A stretch of DNA of 14,369 nucleotides from Lachnospiraceae bacterium UBA938 (GTDB lineage Bacteria; Bacillota; Clostridia; Lachnospirales; Lachnospiraceae). Where the stretch lies: the NCBI GenBank assembly GCA_002293475.1, contig DBDG01000019.1:462-14830 (forward strand), given 5' to 3'. The notes below the pieces were generated by a model, which saw nothing but the letters and a program-made list of their open reading frames with translations, searched no databases and was not told the DNA's origin. Positions 1 to 7,006 of the stretch are shown in pieces (the first letter of the stretch is position 1; every line of letters begins with the position of its first letter). The position numbers were made by a program, and so were the translations under genes.

Positions 1-1
1 A

Positions 2-478
2 ATACTATTATGTGCTTTTGTCCTGTTTATGTCCGGCTTGGTGCTTCTCGTTCTTTGGCCGGAGAACCTAGCCGGCCAAACGCAAGGCGTTTTCTGGCAG
101 GCAGCAGAAAGATTACGCACCGGCACAAAGATAAACCTTATTCCCCTGCGCAGCATCCGCAGTTATTTTACTGGCCGGATAGGGAGGCCGTTTGTCATTA
201 ACATCATAGCCAACATCCTGATGTTTTCCCCTATGGGAATGTGCCTGCCGCTGTTCTGGCAGCGCTTCCAAAAGTGGCAGCCCATGCTTGTAACCGGTAT
301 TTTATTCCCGGCCGGCATAGAAACGGCACAGCTCTTCGTCGGACGCGCGGTGGACATAGACGATGTAATCCTCAATGCGGCCGGGGTCATGCTTGGCTAT
401 GCCGCCTATAGATCATTGGCCTATTTTAAGGCCAAGTACAGCAATACCAGCCGGGGCATAAGCGACAGCGATTCCTAA
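2..478 (+). CDS. VanZ-family membrane protein (5' end missing)
   Basis: The frame is open to the left edge, so the N-terminus lies outside the window; the in-frame ATG at 29 sits inside a hydrophobic segment and is probably internal. The visible 158 residues fit the VanZ-like family: a first hydrophobic helix, then NLIPLRSI, then a helix with NILMFSPMG, a helix with the conserved acidic GIETAQLF, and DIDDVILNAAGVMLGY leading into the last helix. About four membrane segments are seen. VanZ of Enterococcus gives low-level teicoplanin resistance, but most chromosomal relatives have no known role, so no resistance function is claimed. The tail after the last helix is short and polar, ending SDSDS. 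A hairpin terminator follows directly and separates this gene from the murE-priA run. Family assignment is fairly sure; function is unknown. Confidence 0.85.
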   Translation: MLLCAFVLFMSGLVLLVLWPENLAGQTQGVFWQAAERLRTGTKINLIPLRSIRSYFTGRIGRPFVINIIANILMFSPMGMCLPLFWQRFQKWQPMLVTGILFPAGIETAQLFVGRAVDIDDVILNAAGVMLGYAAYRSLAYFKAKYSNTSRGISDSDS

Positions 479-514
479 AAAGTGAAAACCTCCGGAATCC
501 GGAGGTTTCACTTT
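479..514 (+). terminator. Intrinsic terminator after the VanZ gene, possibly bidirectional
   Basis: The hairpin begins right after the stop codon. The left arm is AAAGTGAAAACCTCCGGA (479-496), the loop centre is A497, and the right arm is TCCGGAGGTTTCACTTT (498-514). The arms pair completely apart from one extra A in the left arm. On the + strand the T-tract is modest (CTTTCTTATG). Read on the - strand, the same hairpin is followed by a better T-run (complement of CCTAAAAA), so it could stop transcription both ways. No - strand gene is visible to its right. Confidence 0.85.
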
Positions 515-579
515 CTTATGAGGGGGGAGATAGTGAGTCAACAACTATCTTGTTTCTACTATAACTAGAAAATGTGTAC

Positions 580-600
580 AAAGTGTGAGCACTTTATAAT
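580..600. promoter_or_regulatory. Inverted repeat abutting a TATAAT box (possible operator)
   Basis: AAAGTG (580-585), TGAG, CACTTT (590-595) form a perfect 6-bp inverted repeat, and its last T is the first base of TATAAT (595-600). The ten bases ACTTTATAAT recur at 613-622, 22 bases on. No good -35 box lies 16-18 bases upstream of either TATAAT, so promoter activity is doubtful; this may be a regulator site or chance in AT-rich DNA. Confidence 0.3.
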
Positions 601-707
601 GAAAGTCTTAAAACTTTATAATAACTTAATGATAACGTCAAAAGCCCCCGCCTTCTCATATCAGCATAGAACCTTCACTATTTTCTATACGTTCAATACT
701 TCCTTTT

Positions 708-741
708 ACTATGTTGATATAACTATGTTGATATAACTATG
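708..741 (+). repeat. 14-bp tandem repeat, 2.4 copies
   Basis: The unit ACTATGTTGATATA occurs at 708-721 and again, identical, at 722-735, followed by a partial copy ACTATG at 736-741. It is non-coding. The repeat provides both boxes of the promoter candidate at 714-743, so copy number would set the spacing between them. Confidence 0.9.
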
Positions 742-743
742 AT
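714..743 (+). promoter_or_regulatory. Candidate sigma-A promoter within the 14-bp repeat, upstream of murE
   Basis: The -35 box TTGATA (714-719) matches TTGACA at five of six positions. An 18-base spacer leads to TATGAT (738-743), which matches TATAAT at five of six. This is the best-scoring pair I found in the gap. A start near 750 would give a leader of roughly 155 bases before the murE ATG. The leader would contain the 764-777 palindrome and the A-rich array. The assignment rests on consensus match only. Confidence 0.45.
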
Positions 744-763
744 CTTCCTTAAAATCTATCCGG

Positions 764-777
764 CACCGGCGCCGGTG
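764..777. repeat. Perfect 14-bp GC palindrome
   Basis: CACCGGCGCCGGTG equals its own reverse complement and stands in an otherwise AT-rich gap, with CCCGGG (780-785) just after it. It has no following T-run, so it is not an intrinsic terminator. It would fit a dimeric DNA-binding protein site, or a short hairpin at the start of the leader made from the promoter at 714-743. Role unknown. Confidence 0.7.
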
Positions 778-805
778 ATCCCGGGGCAATATGACGATGA
801 CAAGC

Positions 806-849
806 ATAAGATAAAAACAAGATAAGAATAAGATAACAATAACAAAACA
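806..849 (+). repeat. Four 11-bp A-rich units phased ahead of a murE promoter
   Basis: The units are ATAAGATAAAA, ACAAGATAAGA, ATAAGATAACA and ATAACAAAACA, laid end to end with an exact 11-base period. The core AAGATAA sits at 808, 819 and 830. The array stops six bases before the TTGAAA box at 856. An 11-base period is close to one helical turn, so this could act as an UP-element-like or bent-DNA activating region. That role is inferred; the repeat itself is directly visible. Confidence 0.75.
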
Positions 850-855
850 GTTTTC

Positions 856-884
856 TTGAAAAAACTTACCGTTCATGATATCTT
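856..884 (+). promoter_or_regulatory. Second candidate promoter immediately before murE
   Basis: TTGAAA (856-861), a 17-base spacer, and TATCTT (879-884) match the sigma-A consensus at five and four positions. A start near 891 would place the murE ribosome-binding site (AAGGAG, 890-895) at the very 5' end of the message. That is unusual and lowers confidence. The A-rich array just upstream would suit an UP element. Confidence 0.4.
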
Positions 885-905
885 ATTTTAAGGAGCGAAG
901 CAAAC

Positions 906-2372
906 ATGTTTATCTGTAAAGACTTACTAACCGGTTTAGACTACGAATGTATCCAAGGAAAAGACGACCGTGCCGTCAGCGCAATCGTAAATAATTCCCG
1001 CAAGGCCAGCCAAGATGACCTCTTTATCTGCATCGCCGGAGCCAACACCGACGGCCATGATTACGCCCAGGAAGTAGCCGCCAAAGGAGTCGCTGTCTTG
1101 GTAGTGGAAAAAGAAATCGCGCTTGATAACAGCGACGTAACAGTAATCAAAGTAACTGACACCCGCTATGCCATGGCCATCATCGCCGCCGCTTTTTTCG
1201 GTCACCCGGCCGAAGCAATGAACATCATCGGCATCACCGGAACCAAAGGCAAGACCACCACGGCCTACATGATCAAGTCGATCCTGGAGCAGGCCGGACA
1301 CCGTGTAGGACTGATCGGCACGATCGAGGTCATCATCGGTGAAGAACATATTCCGACCGTCAATACAACGCCGGAGTCCCTGCTTATCCAGCAGTATTTC
1401 CGGCAAATGGCCGACGCCGGCTGTGATATTGTGGTTATGGAGGCGGCCTCGCAGGGCTTTAAGCTGTCCCGGACCGCCGGTTTTGTTTTTGACATCGGGA
1501 TCTTTACCAACCTGGAGCCGGATCATATCGGTCCTAACGAACACGCTGATTTTACCGAATACCTGGCCTGTAAAGGCATGCTGTTCAGGCAGTGCCGGAA
1601 AGGAATCGTCAACCGCGATGATAAGCACTGGGAAGCCGTTACAGCGGGACATCTATGTGAGATAGAAAGCTTCGGCATGGACCCGGAGGCGGATATCCGG
1701 GCTTCCGGCCTGCACTTATTAAACGAACGTGGCATCTTGGGCATCTCATTTGCGGTCAGCGGCCTGACGGAGTTTTGGGCCGAAGTCGCGACGCCGGGGA
1801 AGTTCAGTGTCTATAACGCCTTGGCCGCCATTGCCGTATGCCGGCATTTCGAGGTGCCGGTCAGCGTCATTTGCAAGGCACTGATCGGTGTCCGGGTGCC
1901 CGGCCGGATCGAGGTGCTCCCAATATCCGAAGATATCACCCTGCTGATTGACTATGCCCACAATGCCATGAGCTTGGAAAGCCTTTTAACAGCCTTAAGA
2001 GAATACCGTCCTAGGCGGCTGGTCTGTCTGTTTGGCTGCGGCGGCGACCGTTCCCGGCTGCGCCGGTCTCAGATGGGCGAGGTGAGCGGGAAGCTGGCCG
2101 ACCTTACCGTAATCACATCCGACAATCCCCGGACCGAACAGCCCCAGGCTATCATCGACGATATCAAGAGCGGGATTGCCATGACAGGAGGCAGTTATGT
2201 AGAGATAATCGACCGCCGGGAAGCGATCCGCTATGTCATTACGAACGGCCGGCCCGGAGACATCATCGTCCTGGCCGGCAAGGGGCATGAAGTTTATCAG
2301 GAGATCAACGGGGAAAAATACCCCATGGATGAGCGGGTTATTGTCAGAGATATCGTCGCATCCATGTCATAA
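906..2372 (+). CDS. murE: MurE-type Mur ligase (UDP-MurNAc-tripeptide synthetase family)
   Basis: A 488-residue cytoplasmic Mur ligase. MurE adds the third amino acid to UDP-MurNAc-L-Ala-D-Glu using ATP. Domains in order: N-terminal UDP-binding domain (1-105), central ATPase with P-loop TGTKGKTTT (111-119), TNLEPDH (201-207) and the lysine expected to be carbamylated (K223 in YLACKG), then the C-terminal domain from GRIEVL (333) with FGCGGDRS (376-383), DNPR (406-409) and GKGHE (458-462). DNPR is the motif that selects meso-diaminopimelate over lysine. Two usual MurE motifs differ: the SSH-type motif reads EAASQ (179-183), and DYAHTPD reads DYAHNAM (349-355). This may be a second, specialised MurE outside the division/cell-wall cluster, so the substrate is not certain. 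The start is supported by AAGGAG at 890-895, ten bases upstream. priA follows after 59 bases. Confidence 0.88.
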   Translation: MFICKDLLTGLDYECIQGKDDRAVSAIVNNSRKASQDDLFICIAGANTDGHDYAQEVAAKGVAVLVVEKEIALDNSDVTVIKVTDTRYAMAIIAAAFFGHPAEAMNIIGITGTKGKTTTAYMIKSILEQAGHRVGLIGTIEVIIGEEHIPTVNTTPESLLIQQYFRQMADAGCDIVVMEAASQGFKLSRTAGFVFDIGIFTNLEPDHIGPNEHADFTEYLACKGMLFRQCRKGIVNRDDKHWEAVTAGHLCEIESFGMDPEADIRASGLHLLNERGILGISFAVSGLTEFWAEVATPGKFSVYNALAAIAVCRHFEVPVSVICKALIGVRVPGRIEVLPISEDITLLIDYAHNAMSLESLLTALREYRPRRLVCLFGCGGDRSRLRRSQMGEVSGKLADLTVITSDNPRTEQPQAIIDDIKSGIAMTGGSYVEIIDRREAIRYVITNGRPGDIIVLAGKGHEVYQEINGEKYPMDERVIVRDIVASMS

Positions 2373-2431
2373 TTTTTCCCAGAACATTACAAGAATCCCG
2401 TGGGCCGCATGGCCATACGCCAGAGGTCGGT

Positions 2432-4672
2432 ATGACAGATAAAGAGCAGGGCAGGTATGCCAACATTATCATAGATATTTCCCATGAAAAAGTAGACCGG
2501 CCGTTTCAGTACAGGATACCGGACGCCCTTCTTCCCGTGCTGGAACCGGGGATGTGTGTCAGCATACCTTTTGGGAAAGGCAACCGGCTGCGCAACGGAG
2601 TGGTCATTGAGCGAACCGGGCAGGCGGACTACCCGGCTGGCCGGCTGAAAGAAATCGTGGCGGTCGTTCCTGACAGTGTGATTGTTTCCGCCGATGCCAT
2701 CCGTCTGGCCGCATGGATGAAAAGAAACTACGGTTCTACCATGATCGCGGCCCTTAAGACCGTTCTCCCGGCTAAACAGGCCTATAAGCCGAAGACCAGT
2801 AAGACGGTGATTAGACGGATGCCGCCGGAACAGTTGGAGGAAGTGCTGGCAGAAGCAGTCAGGAAAAAACAGCCGGCCAGAATCCGCATCTTATCTGAGC
2901 TTATGAAAGAAGATATCCTTCCCTATGAGCTGGTGGCCGGGAAACTGAATATTGCGGCTAATACGCTTAGAAGCTTGGCAGACCGGGGGGTCATCGAGGT
3001 CAGGTCGGAGAGTATATACCGTAATCCGGTCAAGCTGACGGCAACGGAAGAAACAGAGAAACAGCTGAGCGAAGAACAGCGGACGATCGTAAATGAAATC
3101 ACCCGCGAATATTGGCAAGGCATCAGGGGCACCTACCTGATTCATGGGATTACCGGCAGCGGTAAAACAGAGGTATATATATCCCTGATCAAAAACATGG
3201 TGTCCATGGGCAAGCAGTGCATTGTCCTGATCCCAGAGATTGCCCTGACCTACCAGACCCTGCTACGTTTTTATAAGCGTTTCGGCGACCGTGTTTCGGT
3301 CATGCATTCTTCGCTTTCCCAAGGGGAAAAATATGACCAGTGTGAAAGAGCCAGAAGAGGTGACATCGATATCATCATCGGCCCCCGTTCGGCGCTTTTT
3401 GTTCCCTTTCCGCAGCTGGGGCTGATCCTTATTGATGAAGAGCATGAGCCAAGCTACAAAAGCGAGTCGATGCCAAGGTATCATGCCAGGGAGACGGCCC
3501 AGGCTTTGGCCAAGATGAAGGATGCTGCCTTGGTGCTGGGTTCCGCCACCCCTTCCCTAGAAGCCTATTTCCGGGTACAGGAAGGACAGTATAAACTGTT
3601 CCCCCTGACCAAGCGGCTGACCGGCGGAACGCTGCCGACGGTATATACGGTCGATCTGCGCCATGAGCTCAAGGCGGGGAACCGTTCTGTTTTCAGCCGT
3701 AAGCTCCAGGAGCTGATAAGCGGCCGGCTGGCGGCGGGAGAGCAGATCATCCTGTTCCTTAACCGGCGGGGCTATGCCGGGTTTATTTCCTGCCGTTCCT
3801 GCGGCCATGTCATGAAATGCCCTCATTGCGATGTCTCCCTGGCGAAACATAAGGGCGGCCGGCTGTTATGCCATTACTGCGGTCATGAGACTAAAGAAGT
3901 GTCCCACTGTCCGGAGTGTGGCTCCGGATATATCATGGGCTTCCGGGCCGGAACCCAGCAGATCGAGGAGAGCATCGGCAGGATGTGGCCAGCCGCCAGG
4001 GTGCTTAGGATGGATGGCGACACCACCAAAAAGAAAGACAGCCTTAAGCAGATACTGACCGCTTTCTCCGAAAGACGGGCCGATATCCTGATCGGAACCC
4101 AGATGATCGTCAAAGGGCATGATTTTCCGGGCGTGACCTTGGTAGGGATATTGGCGGCAGATCTCTCCCTCAATGCCAATGACTACCGGGCCGGGGAACG
4201 CACCTTTCAGTTGCTGACCCAGGCGGCCGGCCGGGCCGGACGCGGCGACAGGCCCGGGGAAGTGGTTATTCAGACCTACCGCCCCGAACATTACAGCATC
4301 GTCCGGGCAGCTGAGCAGGATTATGCCAGATTTTATGAAGAAGAGATTCTCTACCGTGAGCTGGCTTCCTATCCCCCGGTCGCCCATCTCTTAGCCATAA
4401 TGATCGGCGCTGCCGAGGCGGAAGCGGGGAAGCGGCTGGGCGAAGAACTGGCCGGAGCTATCAGGGATGCCGGGAGTCCGGTACGGATCATCGGCCCGGC
4501 CGAGGCCGCGGTCACGAAACTAAAAGACATCTTTCGCTTTGTGCTTTATATAAAGCATGCCGATTACCAGGAACTTATTAAGGTCAAGGATATGGTTGAA
4601 GATAAGATCAACAACGGCGAATACCGCAAAGAATCCGTGCAGTTTGACTTTGACCCTATGGACCGCATATAA
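2432..4672 (+). CDS. priA: Primosomal protein N' (replication restart helicase PriA)
   Basis: A 746-residue PriA, within the family's normal size. It recognises abandoned or stalled forks, unwinds with ATP, and loads the replicative helicase. Seen in order: N-terminal DNA-binding domain (about 8-112, with VDRPFQYRIP), winged-helix region (about 150-200), Walker A GITGSGKTEVY (239-249), Walker B DEEH (335-338), GSATPS (370-375), then eight paired cysteines (C454, C457, C463, C466, C480, C483, C493, C496) for two zinc ions inside the helicase, GTQMIVKGHDFPGVTLVG (555-572), and QAAGRAGRG (597-605). All key residues are intact. The start is the ATG five bases after AGAGG (2422-2426). It opens the conserved priA-def-fmt order; in B. 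subtilis coaBC lies upstream, here it is the Mur ligase. Confidence 0.97.
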   Translation: MTDKEQGRYANIIIDISHEKVDRPFQYRIPDALLPVLEPGMCVSIPFGKGNRLRNGVVIERTGQADYPAGRLKEIVAVVPDSVIVSADAIRLAAWMKRNYGSTMIAALKTVLPAKQAYKPKTSKTVIRRMPPEQLEEVLAEAVRKKQPARIRILSELMKEDILPYELVAGKLNIAANTLRSLADRGVIEVRSESIYRNPVKLTATEETEKQLSEEQRTIVNEITREYWQGIRGTYLIHGITGSGKTEVYISLIKNMVSMGKQCIVLIPEIALTYQTLLRFYKRFGDRVSVMHSSLSQGEKYDQCERARRGDIDIIIGPRSALFVPFPQLGLILIDEEHEPSYKSESMPRYHARETAQALAKMKDAALVLGSATPSLEAYFRVQEGQYKLFPLTKRLTGGTLPTVYTVDLRHELKAGNRSVFSRKLQELISGRLAAGEQIILFLNRRGYAGFISCRSCGHVMKCPHCDVSLAKHKGGRLLCHYCGHETKEVSHCPECGSGYIMGFRAGTQQIEESIGRMWPAARVLRMDGDTTKKKDSLKQILTAFSERRADILIGTQMIVKGHDFPGVTLVGILAADLSLNANDYRAGERTFQLLTQAAGRAGRGDRPGEVVIQTYRPEHYSIVRAAEQDYARFYEEEILYRELASYPPVAHLLAIMIGAAEAEAGKRLGEELAGAIRDAGSPVRIIGPAEAAVTKLKDIFRFVLYIKHADYQELIKVKDMVEDKINNGEYRKESVQFDFDPMDRI

Positions 4673-4727
4673 TTAGTATTTGGGATTAATCCATAAGAAA
4701 ATTCATAAACACGAAAGGCAGGGCACT

Positions 4728-5228
4728 ATGGCAATCAGGAACGTAAGACGAATCGGAGACAGCATACTGGAAAAGACCAGCAAAGAAGTAAAGGAGATCA
4801 CGCCAAGGATCAGGGAACTGATTGATGATATGTTCGACACGATGTATGAAGCCGACGGGGTCGGTCTGGCGGCTTGCCAGGTGGGTGTCCTGAAGCGTAT
4901 AATAGTCATAGACGAAACCGGGGATAATCCTCATGTACTGATCAATCCCCGCCTTTTGGAAACCAGCGGGGAACAGACCGGCAATGAGGGCTGCCTTAGC
5001 GTACCAGGGAAACATGGCACCGTTACTAGGCCAAACTATGTCAAAGTACTGGCTTATGACACCGACATGAAGCCCTTTGAACTAGAAGGCACCGAACTGT
5101 TTGCCAGGGCTGTCTGCCATGAGCTGGATCACCTTGACGGCCACCTCTATGTGGAAAAGATCGAAGGAGAACTGCGAGATAATACGGAAGACAGCGAAGA
5201 AGAGGAAGGGGAAGAAGATGTTGAATAA
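4728..5228 (+). CDS. def: Peptide deformylase
   Basis: A 166-residue metalloenzyme that removes the formyl group from the N-terminal methionine of new proteins at the ribosome exit. The three family motifs are present: GVGLAACQVG (44-53), EGCLS (87-91) and HELDH (131-135). The metal ligands are C89, H131 and H135, with E132 catalytic. In motif 1 the usual AAPQ is AACQ here. The C-terminus is a strongly acidic tail (Asp/Glu-rich from about 151). The reading frame also allows a TTG start at 4680, but the ATG at 4728 fits the family (MAIRNVRRIGD) and has AAAGG at 4714-4718, nine bases upstream. It lies 55 bases after priA and 15 before fmt, the enzyme whose product it reverses. Confidence 0.96.
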   Translation: MAIRNVRRIGDSILEKTSKEVKEITPRIRELIDDMFDTMYEADGVGLAACQVGVLKRIIVIDETGDNPHVLINPRLLETSGEQTGNEGCLSVPGKHGTVTRPNYVKVLAYDTDMKPFELEGTELFARAVCHELDHLDGHLYVEKIEGELRDNTEDSEEEEGEEDVE

Positions 5229-5243
5229 GGGGGTAACCCATTC

Positions 5244-6224
5244 ATGAAGGTCATTTATATGGGAACACCGGATTTTTCGGTCGGCCCCTTGGAAAAAATC
5301 ATCCAGGCCGGCCACCAGGTCTTACTGGCAGTGACCCAGCCGGACAGGCAGAAAGGCCGCGGCAAGGAAGTGAAGTACCCGCCGGTGAAGGAATGTGCCT
5401 TACGTCACAATATCCCGGTCTTTCAACCAGAGAAGATAAAAACACCGGAAGCGGTCACCGAATTAAAGCAGTACCCGGCGGATATTTATGTGGTAGCGGC
5501 GTTCGGACAGCTTTTGTCGGAAGAAATCTTGCAACTGCCCCCGCTAGGATGCATCAATATCCATGCCTCTCTCCTCCCCCGTTACCGGGGAGCAGCACCG
5601 ATCCAACGCGCCATCATTGAAGGCGAACCGGAGACCGGCATCACCATCATGCAGATGGACAAGGGCCTGGATACCGGTGATATCCTGCTGCAGCAGCCGG
5701 TACCGATCACTGCCAGGGAAACCGGCGCTTCCCTTCACGACAAGCTAAGCGTTGCCGGTGCCGAGCTGGTCACGGCGGCTCTGGGGCAGATGGAGTCAGG
5801 CGGCATATCGGCACAGAAGCAAGATCATGAGCGGTCAACCTATGCCCCCATGCTCACCAAGGAAGAAGGACAGATCCGCTGGGAACTCCCGGCTGTACAG
5901 ATTGAAAGACTGGTGCGCGGACTAAATTCATGGCCCAGTGCGTATACTTTTTATAAGGGGAAAACCTTGAAGATATGGGCGGCATCCATAGCTTCCCGCC
6001 CCAGCGGGGCGGATGCCGATGTTCGGCCGGAAGGTCAGGCTCAGCCCGCCCCCTGCCGCCCCGGTACAGTCCTTCAAGTAACCAGAACCGGTATCCTGAT
6101 GGCAACCGGCACCGGCGGCCTGCTGCTCCATGAGCTACAGATCGAAGGTAAAAAGCGGATGCCGGTCAAAGACTTTTTATTGGGGCATCCCATAACCCCG
6201 GGAGACATCCTAGGACACGCGTAA
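5244..6224 (+). CDS. fmt: Methionyl-tRNA formyltransferase
   Basis: A 326-residue enzyme that moves a formyl group from 10-formyl-tetrahydrofolate to Met-tRNA(fMet) for translation initiation. The N-terminal Rossmann domain starts MKVIYMGTPDFSV. The catalytic triad corresponds to N105, H107 and D143 (CINIH and GLDTGD). SLLPRYRGAAPIQ (109-121) is the family signature. The C-terminal tRNA-binding domain begins near 203. An Ala/Pro/Gly-rich insertion at about 250-272 in this domain looks longer than usual and is probably a surface loop. AAGGGGG at 5227-5233 lies ten bases before the ATG and overlaps the def stop region, so the two are probably translated from one message. Confidence 0.96.
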   Translation: MKVIYMGTPDFSVGPLEKIIQAGHQVLLAVTQPDRQKGRGKEVKYPPVKECALRHNIPVFQPEKIKTPEAVTELKQYPADIYVVAAFGQLLSEEILQLPPLGCINIHASLLPRYRGAAPIQRAIIEGEPETGITIMQMDKGLDTGDILLQQPVPITARETGASLHDKLSVAGAELVTAALGQMESGGISAQKQDHERSTYAPMLTKEEGQIRWELPAVQIERLVRGLNSWPSAYTFYKGKTLKIWAASIASRPSGADADVRPEGQAQPAPCRPGTVLQVTRTGILMATGTGGLLLHELQIEGKKRMPVKDFLLGHPITPGDILGHA

Positions 6225-6282
6225 TCCTAGCAGTGAACCGTAACCTAACGATACTGCTGATAATTGATAAGGAGGAAAAACA

Positions 6283-7002
6283 ATGTATTATTTTGACCCT
6301 ACCTATTTCTTGGTTATTATCGGAGCTGTCATCTGCATCGCCGCCAGTTCCTATATGAACAGTACCTTTAAGAAATACGCCCGAGTCAGGAGCAGGACCG
6401 GCATGACCGGTGCCGATGTGGCCAAAAAGATCTTGAGCCGGGCCGGAATCTACGATGTTACCATAGAACATGTCGGCGGCAATCTTTCTGACCACTATGA
6501 CCCGCGCCGAAAAACTCTCCGACTTTCCGATGCTGTCTACAGTTCCAATTCCATAGCCGCAATCGGGGTTGCCGCCCATGAATGTGGACATGCCATCCAG
6601 CATAACATCGGCTATGTGCCGCTCAAACTTCGTTCCGCGCTGGTTCCCATCGCCAATATCGGTTCCCGGCTGGGTCTGCCGCTGGTATTCATCGGCCTGT
6701 TTCTTGGTCTGGAATTCCCCATACCCGGCATCAGCAGGGCTGTTTCCTTGATTGATATCGGCATCTTGATCTTTGCCGTGGCGGTGCTTTTCCAGCTGAT
6801 CACCCTGCCGGTCGAGTTTAATGCTTCGACCAGAGCCTTGCGTACCCTGGGGGACAACGGCCTGGTAGGCAGTGACGAGATTACCGACTGCCGCCATGTG
6901 CTGACTGCCGCTGCCCTAACCTATGTGGCGGCCGCCGCCGCTTCGATATTGCAGCTCTTACGGCTGGTTATGCTGTCGGGTAACCGGCGGAGACGGAACT
7001 GA
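6283..7002 (+). CDS. YugP-type membrane zinc metallopeptidase
   Basis: A 239-residue putative neutral zinc metallopeptidase (Zn_peptidase_2 family, B. subtilis YugP-like). It has an N-terminal membrane helix (about 8-24), a soluble part with the zinc site HECGH (99-103), then hydrophobic segments at about 120-143, 154-176 and 205-228. E178 in PVEFNAS is the likely third zinc ligand. The basic end is NRRRRN. Such proteins sit in the membrane with the active site near it; no substrate is established. A strong AAGGAGG (6269-6275) lies seven bases before the ATG. It stands between fmt and rsmB, an insertion relative to the B. subtilis order that I recall as common in Clostridia. A role in membrane protein turnover would be guesswork. 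Confidence 0.9.
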   Translation: MYYFDPTYFLVIIGAVICIAASSYMNSTFKKYARVRSRTGMTGADVAKKILSRAGIYDVTIEHVGGNLSDHYDPRRKTLRLSDAVYSSNSIAAIGVAAHECGHAIQHNIGYVPLKLRSALVPIANIGSRLGLPLVFIGLFLGLEFPIPGISRAVSLIDIGILIFAVAVLFQLITLPVEFNASTRALRTLGDNGLVGSDEITDCRHVLTAAALTYVAAAAASILQLLRLVMLSGNRRRRN

Positions 7003-7006
7003 ACGG

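Larger units (their letters stand above)
515..905. other. Gene-free, AT-rich, repeat-rich intergenic region before murE
   Basis: No convincing reading frame is present on either strand. The stretch is clearly more AT-rich than the flanking genes, apart from a GC-rich island at about 760-787. It holds several short repeated or symmetric elements listed separately: an inverted repeat abutting TATAAT (580-600), ACTTTATAAT twice with a 22-base period (591-600 and 613-622), a 14-bp tandem repeat (708-741), a perfect palindrome (764-777) and an 11-bp-phased A-rich array (806-849). I read it as the regulatory region of the downstream unit. No riboswitch, T-box, tRNA or other RNA gene was recognised. 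Confidence 0.7.

Noticed and set aside
533..568. A 12-codon frame starting GTG after AGGGGGGAGA, possible leader peptide
   Set aside because: The spacing between the G-rich run and GTG is only about three bases, no attenuator hairpin follows, and there is no run of a single amino acid.
764..777. The palindrome as an intrinsic terminator
   Set aside because: No T-run follows it; the next bases are GATCCCGGGG.
936..1652. A long open frame of 238 codons on the - strand opposite murE
   Set aside because: It lies fully within a well-supported Mur ligase gene, its product has no recognisable family features, and long antisense frames are common in GC-biased codons.
3866..4387. A 173-codon open frame on the - strand opposite priA
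   Set aside because: It is antisense to the conserved helicase core of PriA, with no plausible start site or domain.
4680..4727. TTG-initiated extension of def
   Set aside because: The ATG at 4728 fits the deformylase N-terminus and has its own ribosome-binding site; the extension sequence is Lys/His-rich and not family-like.
6229..6258. AGCAGT and ACTGCT inverted repeat between fmt and the metallopeptidase gene
   Set aside because: Only six pairs with an 18-base loop and no T-run; too weak to call a terminator or operator.
6923..7006. A longer rsmB start inside the metallopeptidase gene
   Set aside because: The extra residues match no RsmB N-terminus and would overlap the metallopeptidase gene by 80 bases.
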